A stretch of DNA of 64,000 nt from UBA3006 sp036746695. Lineage in GTDB: Bacteria > Actinomycetota > Acidimicrobiia > Acidimicrobiales > Ilumatobacteraceae. The stretch covers positions 620,001-684,000 of the forward strand of contig DAIODP010000001.1 in NCBI GenBank assembly GCA_036746695.1, given 5' to 3'. Both the position numbers and the translations under genes were made by a program. Shown one piece after another: positions 40,903 through 49,291 of the stretch. The notes beneath the pieces were generated by a model. It ran no database searches and was not told the DNA's origin. It worked only from the letters and a program-made list of their open reading frames with translations. Within the stretch, counting starts at the first letter, position 1. Each line of letters begins with the position of its first letter.

Positions 40903-43233
40903 TCAGCCAAATGCCCTTACAGGCCGCACATACAGGGAGAGCCCTTTGGTGCCATCAAAATAGGCTTGGCCTCCATTCCTGAAGTTTTGATACCACGCAA
41001 ATGACCAGCTGTATTCGGACGAAGACCAATAGCTCTGATTTAAAAACCCAGGACGCAATGGATTGACATCAGTACACGACGCCGCATTCTCGGATAATTG
41101 TCGTGCATAGAGGCAGAGAAAGTGGAGCTCATCAATCGAAGGCAAGAACCAATCTGTTTTCCCACCTATTCCACCGCCAGCATTTCTTTGAGTAATCCAG
41201 TGAGCAGCGCCATTCGGATTACAGAAACTGGCGATTTGCGAAGTGTTGCTCGCGCCGGTACCGACTGCGGTGGAAGTGCCGGGAGCAGGTATCGCTTGTG
41301 TTTCCTTACCTGCACACCATGTGAAAGTTTGTCGCGCAGCACTGTCGTACCAAGTGGTTGGTCCGACTTCCATGTACTTTGCCGATCCAGTGCCACTGGT
41401 GTAAAACACCTCACCACCGCCAGGCCCTATGTCGCCAACAAGACAATCAGCCCCCCACTCCAACTTTTGAGCGCAAGTTGGATTGTAAATTGTGAAACTC
41501 AAATCAGTCGTTGAAGAGATACCGATGAATCCATTTCCTGCTGCGTCCACAAACGCGCCAGCATCGATCTGCACGTAATACTCCGTCTTGTACGTAAACA
41601 TCGGTGTAAGTGAAAGCCGAACAGTGATCTGCGTGGTCCCGTTTCCATACATTCCATTTGATGATGGATCTAAACCGTCTGCAGGAATGATCTCAAAGTT
41701 TGAATTATCTAATGACTTCTTGACGTAAACATTCTTGCCAAGCACGCCCCAAACTGGTTCAGAAAAATTCAACACGATTGTGGTTGAATCTGAAACACCT
41801 GTTGCATTATCTGACGGCGTAGTTGATGTCAGTGTTGGCGCAGTGGTGTCCGCCGCGACCGTTGTGAAATTGAGTGTTGCACTGTCGGTGAAGCCTGCGA
41901 AGAAATTGCCCGCACTGTCACCAAATCCAGCTTCCATTGTTATGTAATAACTCGTTCCGGCCAACAAATCACTCGATGGATTAACTGTGATTTGCGAACC
42001 ACCACCCGAGAGTTCAGGAATGCTGAACTCTTGGACAGTCGAGTTATCACTTGATTTCTTCAAATACAGTTTTGATCCGATCCTGCGATTGCTTACGGAT
42101 TCCGAGAAGTTAAGAACAATGTTGGAATCAATTGCCACTCCAATTGCATTGTCGCTAGGGACAGTTGAGACAAGTGTTGGAGTGGTTGTGTCAATAACTA
42201 TTGCTTTTGATGCACTGATTGAGTTTGCCCCGCCTGGCACAGGCAATTTCAACACTGCATTGTTTCCCGATACATCACGAATCGTTCCACCGTTAAGCGC
42301 CAAGGCAGTTGTGGATGCGTAATCAAGATCACTCGACGTGTCCCCGGCACGAACTTTGTAGTCAAACCTCAGCGTGGATGTTCCGCTTCCCGAGTAATAG
42401 TTGGCAACACGATCAGTTGCTCCAGTTTCCATCGTGATTTGTGGTGTACCTGTAACAGTCACAGTTTCATTAAATGCAACTAGCACAACGATGGTGGCGT
42501 CAATTTTCTTCCAACCATCAAACGTCGACGACGTGACACCAGTAACGGTAGGTGCAGTTGTGTCTCCAGGAACAGTGCTGGAAGTTGACGTCGTACTAGA
42601 AGTTGACGTCGTACTAGAAGTTGACGTCGTACTAGAAGTTGACGTCGTACTAGAAGTTGACGTCGTTGGAGCAGAACTTAATTGTGGGGATACGGCCGTC
42701 GTAGAAGTTGATACTGGAATTGACGTAGTAATTGACGTAGTAATATTCGCATTAGTTGGTGCAACGACACTGGTAGTAGTGGTTGTTGCATTCTTTACTG
42801 TCGGATCTACCACGAACCACCTCACTGGTGTATTTGTTGTCAAACACATACCCGTCATTGGCCAACGCAGTACGCGTGTGCTGCTACTCGCACACGCAAT
42901 GATTTTGTTGCCAGTAGCAGGTCTTGCAAGACGAGTGTTTTTCTGAAAACACTTTTCAGCCTGTGCCATCGTCATTTCACGGTTCCGTAGATTCACACAA
43001 ACGCGTGGCGATGATCCTCGCGCTTTCCACACCACCTTGAACTCACTCGATCGATCACACCGTCGATCAACACTCGCCTTCAGGACGGATGTCGCATTGT
43101 CTACACACACCACAATGTCCCTCAGATCAGGCGCCTTGGGGCTTGCAATGGCCGTCTGTGAAAATACGACGACTCCAAGAATTATCACCGGTCCAATACA
43201 TAGGAACCGCAGAACCCTGACTGCTTTGTCCAT
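40903..43233 (-). CDS. Secreted multidomain surface protein: TSSTTS repeats, Ig-like domains, Lcl/DUF1566-type C-terminus
   Basis: A 776-residue protein with a signal peptide likely cut after SQTAIA (residue 30). After a short Cys-containing N-terminal domain comes a Thr/Ser stalk with perfect TSSTTS hexapeptide repeats, a SwmB-like beta domain (IDATIVVLVAFNETVTVTGTPQI), two Big_5-type Ig-like domains (TPTLVSTVPSDNAIGV and APTLTSTTPSDNATGV with VLNFSE), and a C-terminal Lcl/DUF1566-type domain (VGDIGPGGGEVFY, KTDWFLPSIDEL, YWSSSE, LYVRPVRAF). The last domain is clearly paralogous to that of the lipoprotein at 1219-4143. No sortase motif or C-terminal helix is visible. A palindrome covering its -10 region suggests repression, perhaps by the adjacent TetR protein. 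Confidence 0.82.
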   Translation of the reverse strand: MDKAVRVLRFLCIGPVIILGVVVFSQTAIASPKAPDLRDIVVCVDNATSVLKASVDRRCDRSSEFKVVWKARGSSPRVCVNLRNREMTMAQAEKCFQKNTRLARPATGNKIIACASSSTRVLRWPMTGMCLTTNTPVRWFVVDPTVKNATTTTTSVVAPTNANITTSITTSIPVSTSTTAVSPQLSSAPTTSTSSTTSTSSTTSTSSTTSTSSTTSTSSTVPGDTTAPTVTGVTSSTFDGWKKIDATIVVLVAFNETVTVTGTPQITMETGATDRVANYYSGSGTSTLRFDYKVRAGDTSSDLDYASTTALALNGGTIRDVSGNNAVLKLPVPGGANSISASKAIVIDTTTPTLVSTVPSDNAIGVAIDSNIVLNFSESVSNRRIGSKLYLKKSSDNSTVQEFSIPELSGGGSQITVNPSSDLLAGTSYYITMEAGFGDSAGNFFAGFTDSATLNFTTVAADTTAPTLTSTTPSDNATGVSDSTTIVLNFSEPVWGVLGKNVYVKKSLDNSNFEIIPADGLDPSSNGMYGNGTTQITVRLSLTPMFTYKTEYYVQIDAGAFVDAAGNGFIGISSTTDLSFTIYNPTCAQKLEWGADCLVGDIGPGGGEVFYTSGTGSAKYMEVGPTTWYDSAARQTFTWCAGKETQAIPAPGTSTAVGTGASNTSQIASFCNPNGAAHWITQRNAGGGIGGKTDWFLPSIDELHFLCLYARQLSENAASCTDVNPLRPGFLNQSYWSSSEYSWSFAWYQNFRNGGQAYFDGTKGLSLYVRPVRAFG
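42581..42668. repeat. 18-bp tandem repeat, about 4.9 copies
   Basis: Unit GAAGTTGACGTCGTACTA repeats without mismatch from 42581; the last copy diverges after 15 bases. In the coding (minus) direction it encodes TSSTTS units of the stalk. Perfect identity at all codon positions indicates recent expansion and likely length variation by slippage. Confidence 0.92.
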
Positions 43234-43261
43234 CTAGTTGGATTATACATCCAATTAGATG
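43231..43261. promoter_or_regulatory. 13-5-13 palindrome over the promoter and start codon of the surface protein gene
   Basis: CATCTAGTTGGAT and ATCCAATTAGATG are inverted copies (12 of 13 pairs) around TATAC. On the minus strand the centre holds TGTATAAT, a good extended -10, only eight bases before the ATG, so the transcript should be nearly leaderless. The position suggests a repressor operator; the TetR gene ending seven bases away is the obvious candidate regulator (inference). Confidence 0.6.
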
Positions 43262-43267
43262 TCTCAT

Positions 43268-43897
43268 CTACTTATGTTGGTTTGGTTGCAACACATGGGC
43301 CAGCGTTGCAACAAACGTCTGCACCCACGCCTTTTCCTGTTCTTCAGAAGCGCCCATATCCACCACCAGTCGGCCCATCAACTGCGACTGAATCCAATAA
43401 CTAATCCCATCAAGCGGAAGATCGGGATTGATCAAACCTCGATTTCTTGCGGCCTCGAGTGTCTCAGAGAGATGCAGCGATCCCTCGATTTGAGCGTCAG
43501 TCAACGACTTCTGCATGACTTTGCTTTTTGCACTTGCAACAATCCGGTCGGCTCGGCGCAACCGACGCATCCGACCGCTTGATCCGCCATCTGCTGACAA
43601 AGCAAATTCAATCGCAGCCAAAATATCTTTAGTGCTCTTTGCTTGAAGAATGAACTCGCGCATGAGTTCCATCTCGACCAACTGGCCGCTGATGGCATTC
43701 TGCGTTTCGATTGCCGCGATAAGCCCAGCGCGACTCCCAAAATGGTGGTAAATCGAACTGCGTGAAACACCAGATTTTTCGATTACTCGGTCGAGGTTGA
43801 AGTCGGTCGATCCACACTTTTCTAGCTCGACCAAAGCAACTTTCTTAACACGCTCAATGGTCTCTAAACCATCAGATCTTTTGCGTGTTTTAGCCAT
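43268..43897 (-). CDS. TetR family transcriptional regulator
   Basis: A 209-residue TetR protein from ATG 43897, preceded by GGAAGGAG. The HTH spans about residues 14-60: a helix ETIERVKKVALVELEKCG, then LDRVIEKSGVSRSSIYHHFGSRAGLI. The C-terminal helical domain is not assignable to a ligand class. Its stop lies 34 bases before the start of the surface protein gene on the same strand, with a large palindrome between them. Its 5' leader duplicates the argS leader. It probably regulates the surface protein gene and/or the divergent GntR unit. Confidence 0.9.
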   Translation of the reverse strand: MAKTRKRSDGLETIERVKKVALVELEKCGSTDFNLDRVIEKSGVSRSSIYHHFGSRAGLIAAIETQNAISGQLVEMELMREFILQAKSTKDILAAIEFALSADGGSSGRMRRLRRADRIVASAKSKVMQKSLTDAQIEGSLHLSETLEAARNRGLINPDLPLDGISYWIQSQLMGRLVVDMGASEEQEKAWVQTFVATLAHVLQPNQHK

Positions 43898-43900
43898 ACT

Positions 43901-43921
43901 CCTTCCATTGTTGCCGACCGC
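43901..43921. repeat. Direct repeat copy 2, in the TetR gene leader
   Basis: Identical to 40830-40850 over 21 bases, in the same orientation, with further matches on both sides. The two copies bracket the surface protein gene and the TetR gene, a 3.07-kb segment. Confidence 0.85.
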
Positions 43922-43999
43922 CACCGACTTCAACGATCAATTAACTCCAAAACGTTCCAAACAACCAAAATAAAGCACTTTCCCACTACTCTTGCTTGC

Positions 44000-44644
44000 G
44001 TGCCCTTGAAGTTCAACCATTTGCCACTTCGTCAAGTGGTTGCCGACACCATTCGAGAGATGATTTTGACCGGCGCTTTGCAGCCTGGGGAACGGTTACT
44101 CGAAGACGATCTCGCCAAAAAGTTGGGGGTTTCTCGAAATCCGGTTCGTGAGGCAATTCGGTCGCTGGAAGCAACCGGCCTCGTGGAGGTTCAAGCGCGG
44201 AAAGGTGCTTACGTTTCAGGACTAGAACCAAACGAAGCCATTCAGCTCTTGGAGCTTCGTAGCGTGATTGAGGCCTACGCGGCAGAATTGGCGGCCAAGA
44301 ACCGCACCGATTTGGACATCACCAAAATGAAAGATCTCATCGAGAAAGGCAAGAAAGCCTCTGCCGACAACGACTTGGTTGCAGCATCTTCTTGCCACCG
44401 AGAATTCCACCTTGCAATCGAACATGCCGCAGGGAACAGATATCTCGAATCGACTGTTGAACCATTGCGAAGCCAAACCGAACTGATCTTTTCTCGACTT
44501 GCAGATCGTCGAGGCGTCCTCAGTTGGTCTGAGCACACAGAGATTTACCGCGCGATTGCAGATGGTGATGTGAAACTTGCTCGAAAGTGCACCATCAATC
44601 ACATGATGTCAGTTACAAATGACCTTAAAGCGTTAACCAAATAA
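44000..44644 (+). CDS. GntR family regulator, FCD (FadR-like) subgroup
   Basis: A 214-residue regulator with an N-terminal winged helix (TIREMILTGALQPGERLLEDDLAKKLGVSRNPVREAIRSLEATGLVEVQARKG, here in pieces over residues ~17-70) and a C-terminal all-helical FCD domain whose metal-binding His/Asp residues lie in CHREFHLAIEHAAGN and SEHTEIYRAIADGD. FCD proteins respond to small organic acids or amino-acid derivatives. It starts at GTG 44000 and is five bases upstream of the flavoenzyme gene, so it probably controls that two-gene unit. Confidence 0.92.
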   Translation: MPLKFNHLPLRQVVADTIREMILTGALQPGERLLEDDLAKKLGVSRNPVREAIRSLEATGLVEVQARKGAYVSGLEPNEAIQLLELRSVIEAYAAELAAKNRTDLDITKMKDLIEKGKKASADNDLVAASSCHREFHLAIEHAAGNRYLESTVEPLRSQTELIFSRLADRRGVLSWSEHTEIYRAIADGDVKLARKCTINHMMSVTNDLKALTK

Positions 44645-44649
44645 CTTAA

Positions 44650-45774
44650 ATGAAACCGAGTGCGTTAATTGTTGGGACAGGAATTGCAGGTGCATCTATT
44701 GCTCATGCGCTTTCCAAGTCGCACTCAGTTACCGTTATAGAAACTGAATCGAGTGCTGGCTACCATTCCACAGGTCGATCAGCTGCTTCATTGTCCACAA
44801 CTTCTGGCCTGCGTGAGGTATGCGCACTAGCCGAGGCGAGTCGCAAATTCTTTATGGATCCTCCAAAAGGGTTCACGGAAATTTCGTTGACATCACCGAA
44901 GGGACTTCTGTGGATCGGCAGAGATGACAATGATGCTGATGCTCTCAATGAACTCACCACCAGAAATTCAGAAGGCCTTCCGCTTGCTCACCGTGTTGAC
45001 ACAGAACAGTGCAAACAGATCCTCCCGCAGCTTCGCGACGAGGTAATCCAAGTGGGTGGTGTCTGGGAACCCGATTGTTTAACACTGGACGTCGCTGAAG
45101 TTCTTGCTGGGTACATCCGCCAGTCAAAAACATCGGGAGCCAATTATCTTCTTGGCACCAGATTTCAATCTGCCCAGCAAAGGGCTTCATCTACGTGGCA
45201 GATAACGACCAACAATGGAAATTTTGAAGCAGACATCTTGATAAATGCTGCAGGTGCTTGGTCTGAAGAGATCGCACAAAAATCAGGATTAACCACTATT
45301 CCGTTACAGGCTTATCGAAGAACAGCGGCAATTGTAAAAGCTCCAGAACACACCTCCGTCTGGCCACTGACGATGGACATTGGTTCGCGGGTCTATTTCG
45401 AACCAGAGTCTGGTGGACTTCTGTTCTCCCTGTCTGAGGAAACCCCACGTGCCGCAGAGGATTGCAAGCCCGAGCAAGAAGACATTGCTCTCGCCCTCGA
45501 TCGCCTAGAAGAGTGCATTGATCTGGACAGCAGACACGTCATCCAATCTTGGGCGGGATTACGCACCTTTGCACATGACCGTTTACCAATTATCGGCGCA
45601 GACTCAGAATGCCCCTCTTTTTACTGGCTTTCAGGACAGGGAGGGTCGGGAATCAAAATTGCGCCCGCTGCATCAGAATTGTTGCAAGCCGAGATTAATG
45701 AGTTGCCTCTACCTAAGAAATTTGAAGAAATCGGCATCTCATTTACAACATTTTCACCAGATCGTTTTAACTAA
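44650..45774 (+). CDS. FAD-dependent amino acid dehydrogenase, D-arginine dehydrogenase-like
   Basis: A 374-residue DAO-superfamily flavoprotein. The dinucleotide-binding motif VGTGIAGASIAHAL is followed by VIETESSAGYHSTGRSAA, which closely resembles Pseudomonas D-arginine dehydrogenase (DauA), as do WAGLRTFAHDRLPIIG and SGQGGSGIKIAPA near the C-terminus. Such enzymes oxidise D-amino acids (basic ones in DauA) to 2-oxo acids, passing electrons to quinone or another acceptor rather than oxygen. No signal peptide or membrane helix. It follows the GntR gene in one unit and opens the catabolic region. Glycine- or sarcosine-oxidase-type specificity is possible. Confidence 0.85.
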   Translation: MKPSALIVGTGIAGASIAHALSKSHSVTVIETESSAGYHSTGRSAASLSTTSGLREVCALAEASRKFFMDPPKGFTEISLTSPKGLLWIGRDDNDADALNELTTRNSEGLPLAHRVDTEQCKQILPQLRDEVIQVGGVWEPDCLTLDVAEVLAGYIRQSKTSGANYLLGTRFQSAQQRASSTWQITTNNGNFEADILINAAGAWSEEIAQKSGLTTIPLQAYRRTAAIVKAPEHTSVWPLTMDIGSRVYFEPESGGLLFSLSEETPRAAEDCKPEQEDIALALDRLEECIDLDSRHVIQSWAGLRTFAHDRLPIIGADSECPSFYWLSGQGGSGIKIAPAASELLQAEINELPLPKKFEEIGISFTTFSPDRFN

Positions 45775-45788
45775 CTTTAGAAACTCTC

Positions 45789-46532
45789 TTAAAAGTAAAC
45801 TTCAAGTAGCAAAACGATGCTTGAAAGTGCAGAAAAAGTAAGAACTGCAACTCGCGAATAACCCTTGTCTAAAAATCTGGAAGCCCAGCGATTTGCAATC
45901 ATGCCAATCACGTACCCAGGCAACAAAAATGATCCCAACGCGAAATCATGCCCGGTCATACCGCCGCTGACGGCCAAAGTAATTAACGAAAAGGTCGCAC
46001 CCACAAGAAAGAAACCAGCAAGCGTGGCTCGCAGTTTCTGTGCAGTCTCTCGTTGATATACAAGAGCCATTGGCGGCCCACCGACCGATGTCAATGTACC
46101 CATAACCCCTGAAACCAATCCTGCAGCAGAGAGAGTTGTTCGGTTTGTTTTTATCTTCCATCCAATCGAAGTCATCAGAACACCGACAAGGACCAAAACC
46201 GCGACCAAAACGATTACCGCATCCTTTGAAAATGCAATTACCGCCCAACCTCCGACGATTGTGCCAAGTACGCGGCCGAATATTGCCCACTTCATTCCAT
46301 TCCAATCGACTGCTCCACGCTCTCGGATAAATACCGTCAGCGTGACTGCAACACCTACGAGGAGCAAGGGGCCGGGAATAAAAGCTTCATCAATCAGAGC
46401 AAGCGCGGGGGCCGACACCAGACCAAGACCAAAGCCAAGCGACCCTTGAATCATGGCTCCAGCTGCGACAACTAGTACTGCTAAGACATATTGCCAAAAT
46501 GAAATTGATGCCGAGTCAAGTAGGGCCCTCAC
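45789..46532 (-). CDS. TauE/SafE family membrane exporter (second copy)
   Basis: A 247-residue membrane protein from GTG 46532, just after the stop of the preceding TauE/SafE gene; the upstream extension of the frame only re-reads that gene. It has about eight hydrophobic segments in two halves with the family's duplicated Gly/Pro pattern: GAMIQGSLGFGLGLVSAPAL in half one and LVSGVMGTLTSVGGPPMALVYQ in half two. TauE/SafE proteins export sulfite, sulfoacetate or other small organic anions (established for Cupriavidus TauE and SafE). It is the last gene of the importer unit. Confidence 0.85.
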   Translation of the reverse strand: MRALLDSASISFWQYVLAVLVVAAGAMIQGSLGFGLGLVSAPALALIDEAFIPGPLLLVGVAVTLTVFIRERGAVDWNGMKWAIFGRVLGTIVGGWAVIAFSKDAVIVLVAVLVLVGVLMTSIGWKIKTNRTTLSAAGLVSGVMGTLTSVGGPPMALVYQRETAQKLRATLAGFFLVGATFSLITLAVSGGMTGHDFALGSFLLPGYVIGMIANRWASRFLDKGYSRVAVLTFSALSSIVLLLEVYF

Positions 46533-46534
46533 AT

Positions 46535-47299
46535 TTAAACCGCAACAGTTTTTGGCTGTCGCACCGTTTGAATAAAGAGTCGCAGAGCAACAACTGTAAG
46601 CAACGAACCAAAAAGGAAATTCGACAAAGAATCTGAAATGACATCTGAAAGGTATCCACCGGCAACGGCTGAGATTATTCCCGTGCAACCAACAAAGGCA
46701 GCTGCTTGCAGATTGACATTCTTATTTGAACGATTCCGAATGGTTCCAGTAATTGCTGTAGGGATAATCACGGCGACCGACGTACCTTTGGCGATCACTG
46801 GAGGCAATCCCAAAAGAATCATCATGGCCGGCACCATCACCACGCCACCACCGACACCGAGCAAGCCGGCCAAAACACCAGAGACGACACCAATCGCAAA
46901 AAGTAGTACGACAGACCAGAAAGTCAGTGCATGCTCCACAGCTGAACCTGGGGTGAGAAATAAACGAATGGCGGAAGCTACAAGAATTGCCGAGAACGAA
47001 TAAGCCAAAGTTTTCTTATTGACTGTTACAAGCAATTTAGTTCCATAAATTGCCCCTAAAACTGCGCCGATAGCAAGCGGTAACGCAACCGCCCAATTCA
47101 CATTTCCATGATTCCAGTAGGTAAGAAGACTTGCGGCAGAAATTGGGAGTGTTGCTCCCAACGAGGTTCCGTGTGCGTTTTTCTGCTCCATTTTTGCGAC
47201 AAGAAGTAGCCCTGGAACAATCAAGATTCCCCCGCCTACGCCAAACAAACCGGACAAGAAGCCGGCCAAAACACCCACGACTGCGTACTTCAGAAACAT
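46535..47299 (-). CDS. TauE/SafE family membrane exporter (first copy)
   Basis: A 254-residue transporter starting at ATG 47299 (MFLKYAVVG), preceded by GAGATGGG; an ATG at 47326 would overlap the ABC gene. The duplicated signature is very clear: GFLSGLFGVGGGILIVPGLLL in the first half and VLAGLLGVGGGVVMVPAMMILL in the second. It differs strongly from the copy downstream, so the two may form a pair or export different anions. Its presence at the end of an ABC importer unit suggests disposal of a product, for instance sulfite, made from the imported compound (inference). Confidence 0.88.
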   Translation of the reverse strand: MFLKYAVVGVLAGFLSGLFGVGGGILIVPGLLLVAKMEQKNAHGTSLGATLPISAASLLTYWNHGNVNWAVALPLAIGAVLGAIYGTKLLVTVNKKTLAYSFSAILVASAIRLFLTPGSAVEHALTFWSVVLLFAIGVVSGVLAGLLGVGGGVVMVPAMMILLGLPPVIAKGTSVAVIIPTAITGTIRNRSNKNVNLQAAAFVGCTGIISAVAGGYLSDVISDSLSNFLFGSLLTVVALRLFIQTVRQPKTVAV

Positions 47300-47312
47300 T
47301 ATTTTCCCATCT

Positions 47313-48296
47313 CTAAGATTTGACAAAACAAGCGGAGAAATGACCTGGTGATTTCTCCATTAGTTGTGGGGTCTCCACCCGACAGCGAGCCTCGGCAAGC
47401 GGGCAACGTGTGTGGAACCTGCAACCTGATGGTGGAGACATGGGATTCGGTATTTCACCTGTGAGAGGTATTCGGATTCTCGATCGCTGAATAATTGGGT
47501 CTGGGACAGGCACACTTGAAAGAAGTGCTTCCGTGTAGGGGTGAATCGGCCTTGTATAAACCGCATCGACTGGCGCGTATTCAACCAACGACCCCGAATA
47601 CATGATCCCAATCTTGTGAGATACATGTCGAACAACCGACAAATCGTGGGCAATAAAGAGGTACGAAACGCCCATTTCTATTTGCAGATCTTTTAGCAAG
47701 TTAACGATTTGAGCTCTAACCGATACGTCCAGAGCGGACACGGGTTCATCAGCAATGATGAATTTTGGACGAAGCGCAAGAGCACGTGCTATTCCGACTC
47801 GTTGACGTTGACCGCCTGAAAATGCATAAGGAAATCGGTCTATCGCATCTGCCGGCATTCCGCATTGCTCCAAGATTGCTACCACTGCATCGCGAGCAGA
47901 TTCAGTTGATTTAGCCAGCCCGTGCACAACTAGCGGCTCGGCGACTATCTCTCCGACCGTCATTCTTGGGTTTAGAGAAGAATACGGGTCTTGGAAAACC
48001 AATTGCATCTGTCGGCGCATTTCTCTAATTTCCGACTTGGACGAAGATGAAATCTCTTTACCGTCAAATACAACTTTGCCCGATGTCATAGGAGCACTGC
48101 CCAAGATTGCGCGACCAGTTGTGCTTTTCCCAGATCCTGACTCGCCCACCAAGCCAAGCGTCTCGCCAGGAGCAATATCAAAACTCACGTTCTCGACTGC
48201 GTGAACCAACTTGCGGTTGTCTCGAAACAATCCAGTCTGGCCAACAGGGAATCGAACCGACAGATTTTCGACATGTACGAGTGGGGTCTGTGTCAT
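47313..48296 (-). CDS. Peptide-type ABC transporter ATP-binding protein (OppF/DppF type)
   Basis: A 327-residue ATPase from ATG 48296, overlapping the previous stop (ATGA). Walker A GLVGESGSGKST, signature FSGGQRQRVGIARALAL, Walker B FIIADEPVSALD and the His switch IAHDLSVVRH. The C-terminal oligopeptide-transporter extension with Cys residues (PPSGCRFHTRCPLAEARC) may bind an Fe-S cluster, as in other DppD/F proteins. It energises uptake together with the DppD-like partner encoded upstream. Confidence 0.94.
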   Translation of the reverse strand: MTQTPLVHVENLSVRFPVGQTGLFRDNRKLVHAVENVSFDIAPGETLGLVGESGSGKSTTGRAILGSAPMTSGKVVFDGKEISSSSKSEIREMRRQMQLVFQDPYSSLNPRMTVGEIVAEPLVVHGLAKSTESARDAVVAILEQCGMPADAIDRFPYAFSGGQRQRVGIARALALRPKFIIADEPVSALDVSVRAQIVNLLKDLQIEMGVSYLFIAHDLSVVRHVSHKIGIMYSGSLVEYAPVDAVYTRPIHPYTEALLSSVPVPDPIIQRSRIRIPLTGEIPNPMSPPSGCRFHTRCPLAEARCRVETPQLMEKSPGHFSACFVKS

Positions 48297-49291
48297 TGCA
48301 TCACCTTCAGTGGGTTCCAACATGCGACCTGTCCATTTCCAAGCGTTTGCAAAGTTGGGCGTTCGCTTCGGCACCGATCAGTCGCTTCGATGCAACGAGG
48401 CGCAAACGAACATCCTGCAACTTCAATCTTCATGTCGGGAGGAGATCCCGGAATGAGTTCAAGACGCTCTACATCGATTTCAAAATGAGGAGTAGACCGC
48501 AATAAGCCTTGAGCATAAGGGTGCTGTGGCTTTGCGTACAGGTCGTAAATGTTCGCCTCTTCCACGATTCTTCCCGAATACATGACAAGCACTCGGTCGC
48601 AAACTCCGGCTACTACGCCCAGATCGTGGGTAATCAAAACAACAGAAATTTCTAGCTGTCGTTGTAAATCTGCAATCAAATCAAGAATTTGGGCCTGGAT
48701 AGTTACGTCCAATGCGGTTGTCGGTTCATCTGCAATCAACAACGCAGGTTCGCATGCCAACGCTGAAGCAATAAGGACTCTTTGTCGCATTCCTCCCGAC
48801 AACTCAAAAGGATATTGATCGACACGACCACGAGGATTAGAGATGCCAACTAGATCAAGCAACTCAATAGCTCGCTCACGGGCCTTTTGCTTGCTGTACT
48901 TCAAATGATGGCGAGCGACTTCGGCGATTTGATCACCAATCGTCAATACCGGATTTAACGAGGTCATTGGATCTTGAAAGATCATTGAGATTTCTCGTCC
49001 GCGTATTTTGGCAATACGTTTCGGTGCCTCCTGGTCGTCCCCAATGATTTGCTCGCCCCTCCATCGAACCTGTCCGGCCACCACCTTGCCGGGGAGTTCG
49101 GTGAGGCCGAGGATGGCTTGAGCGGTAACGCTTTTGCCTGATCCAGACTCGCCAACGATTCCGAGGGTCTCGCCCTTGTTTACATGAAATGAGGCTGCAC
49201 GCACCGCGTGAACTGTTCCCGCTCGCGTGAAGAAATCCACGGTAAGGCCGTCGACTTGAAGCAATTTCTGGTCGGTTGACGAGTCATTCAT
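48293..49291 (-). CDS. Peptide-type ABC transporter ATP-binding protein (OppD/DppD type)
   Basis: A 332-residue ATPase: Walker A GIVGESGSGKSVTA, signature LSGGMRQRVLIASALA, Walker B LLIADEPTTALDVT, switch ITHDLGVVA, and the C-terminal extension with VAGCSFAPRC...C. It belongs to the nickel/peptide importer family. The start ATG overlaps the stop of the permease gene (TAATG) and the stop overlaps the next ATPase gene, so stoichiometric translation is likely. Confidence 0.94.
   Translation of the reverse strand: MNDSSTDQKLLQVDGLTVDFFTRAGTVHAVRAASFHVNKGETLGIVGESGSGKSVTAQAILGLTELPGKVVAGQVRWRGEQIIGDDQEAPKRIAKIRGREISMIFQDPMTSLNPVLTIGDQIAEVARHHLKYSKQKARERAIELLDLVGISNPRGRVDQYPFELSGGMRQRVLIASALACEPALLIADEPTTALDVTIQAQILDLIADLQRQLEISVVLITHDLGVVAGVCDRVLVMYSGRIVEEANIYDLYAKPQHPYAQGLLRSTPHFEIDVERLELIPGSPPDMKIEVAGCSFAPRCIEATDRCRSERPTLQTLGNGQVACWNPLKVMQ

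Noticed and set aside
42581..42668. Short regular repeats considered as a CRISPR array
   Set aside because: Units are contiguous with no spacers and encode part of a Thr/Ser stalk in frame.
43940..44000. Operator for the first GntR regulator
   Set aside because: The gap is AT-rich with several AAC/CCAAA runs but I see no convincing palindrome.
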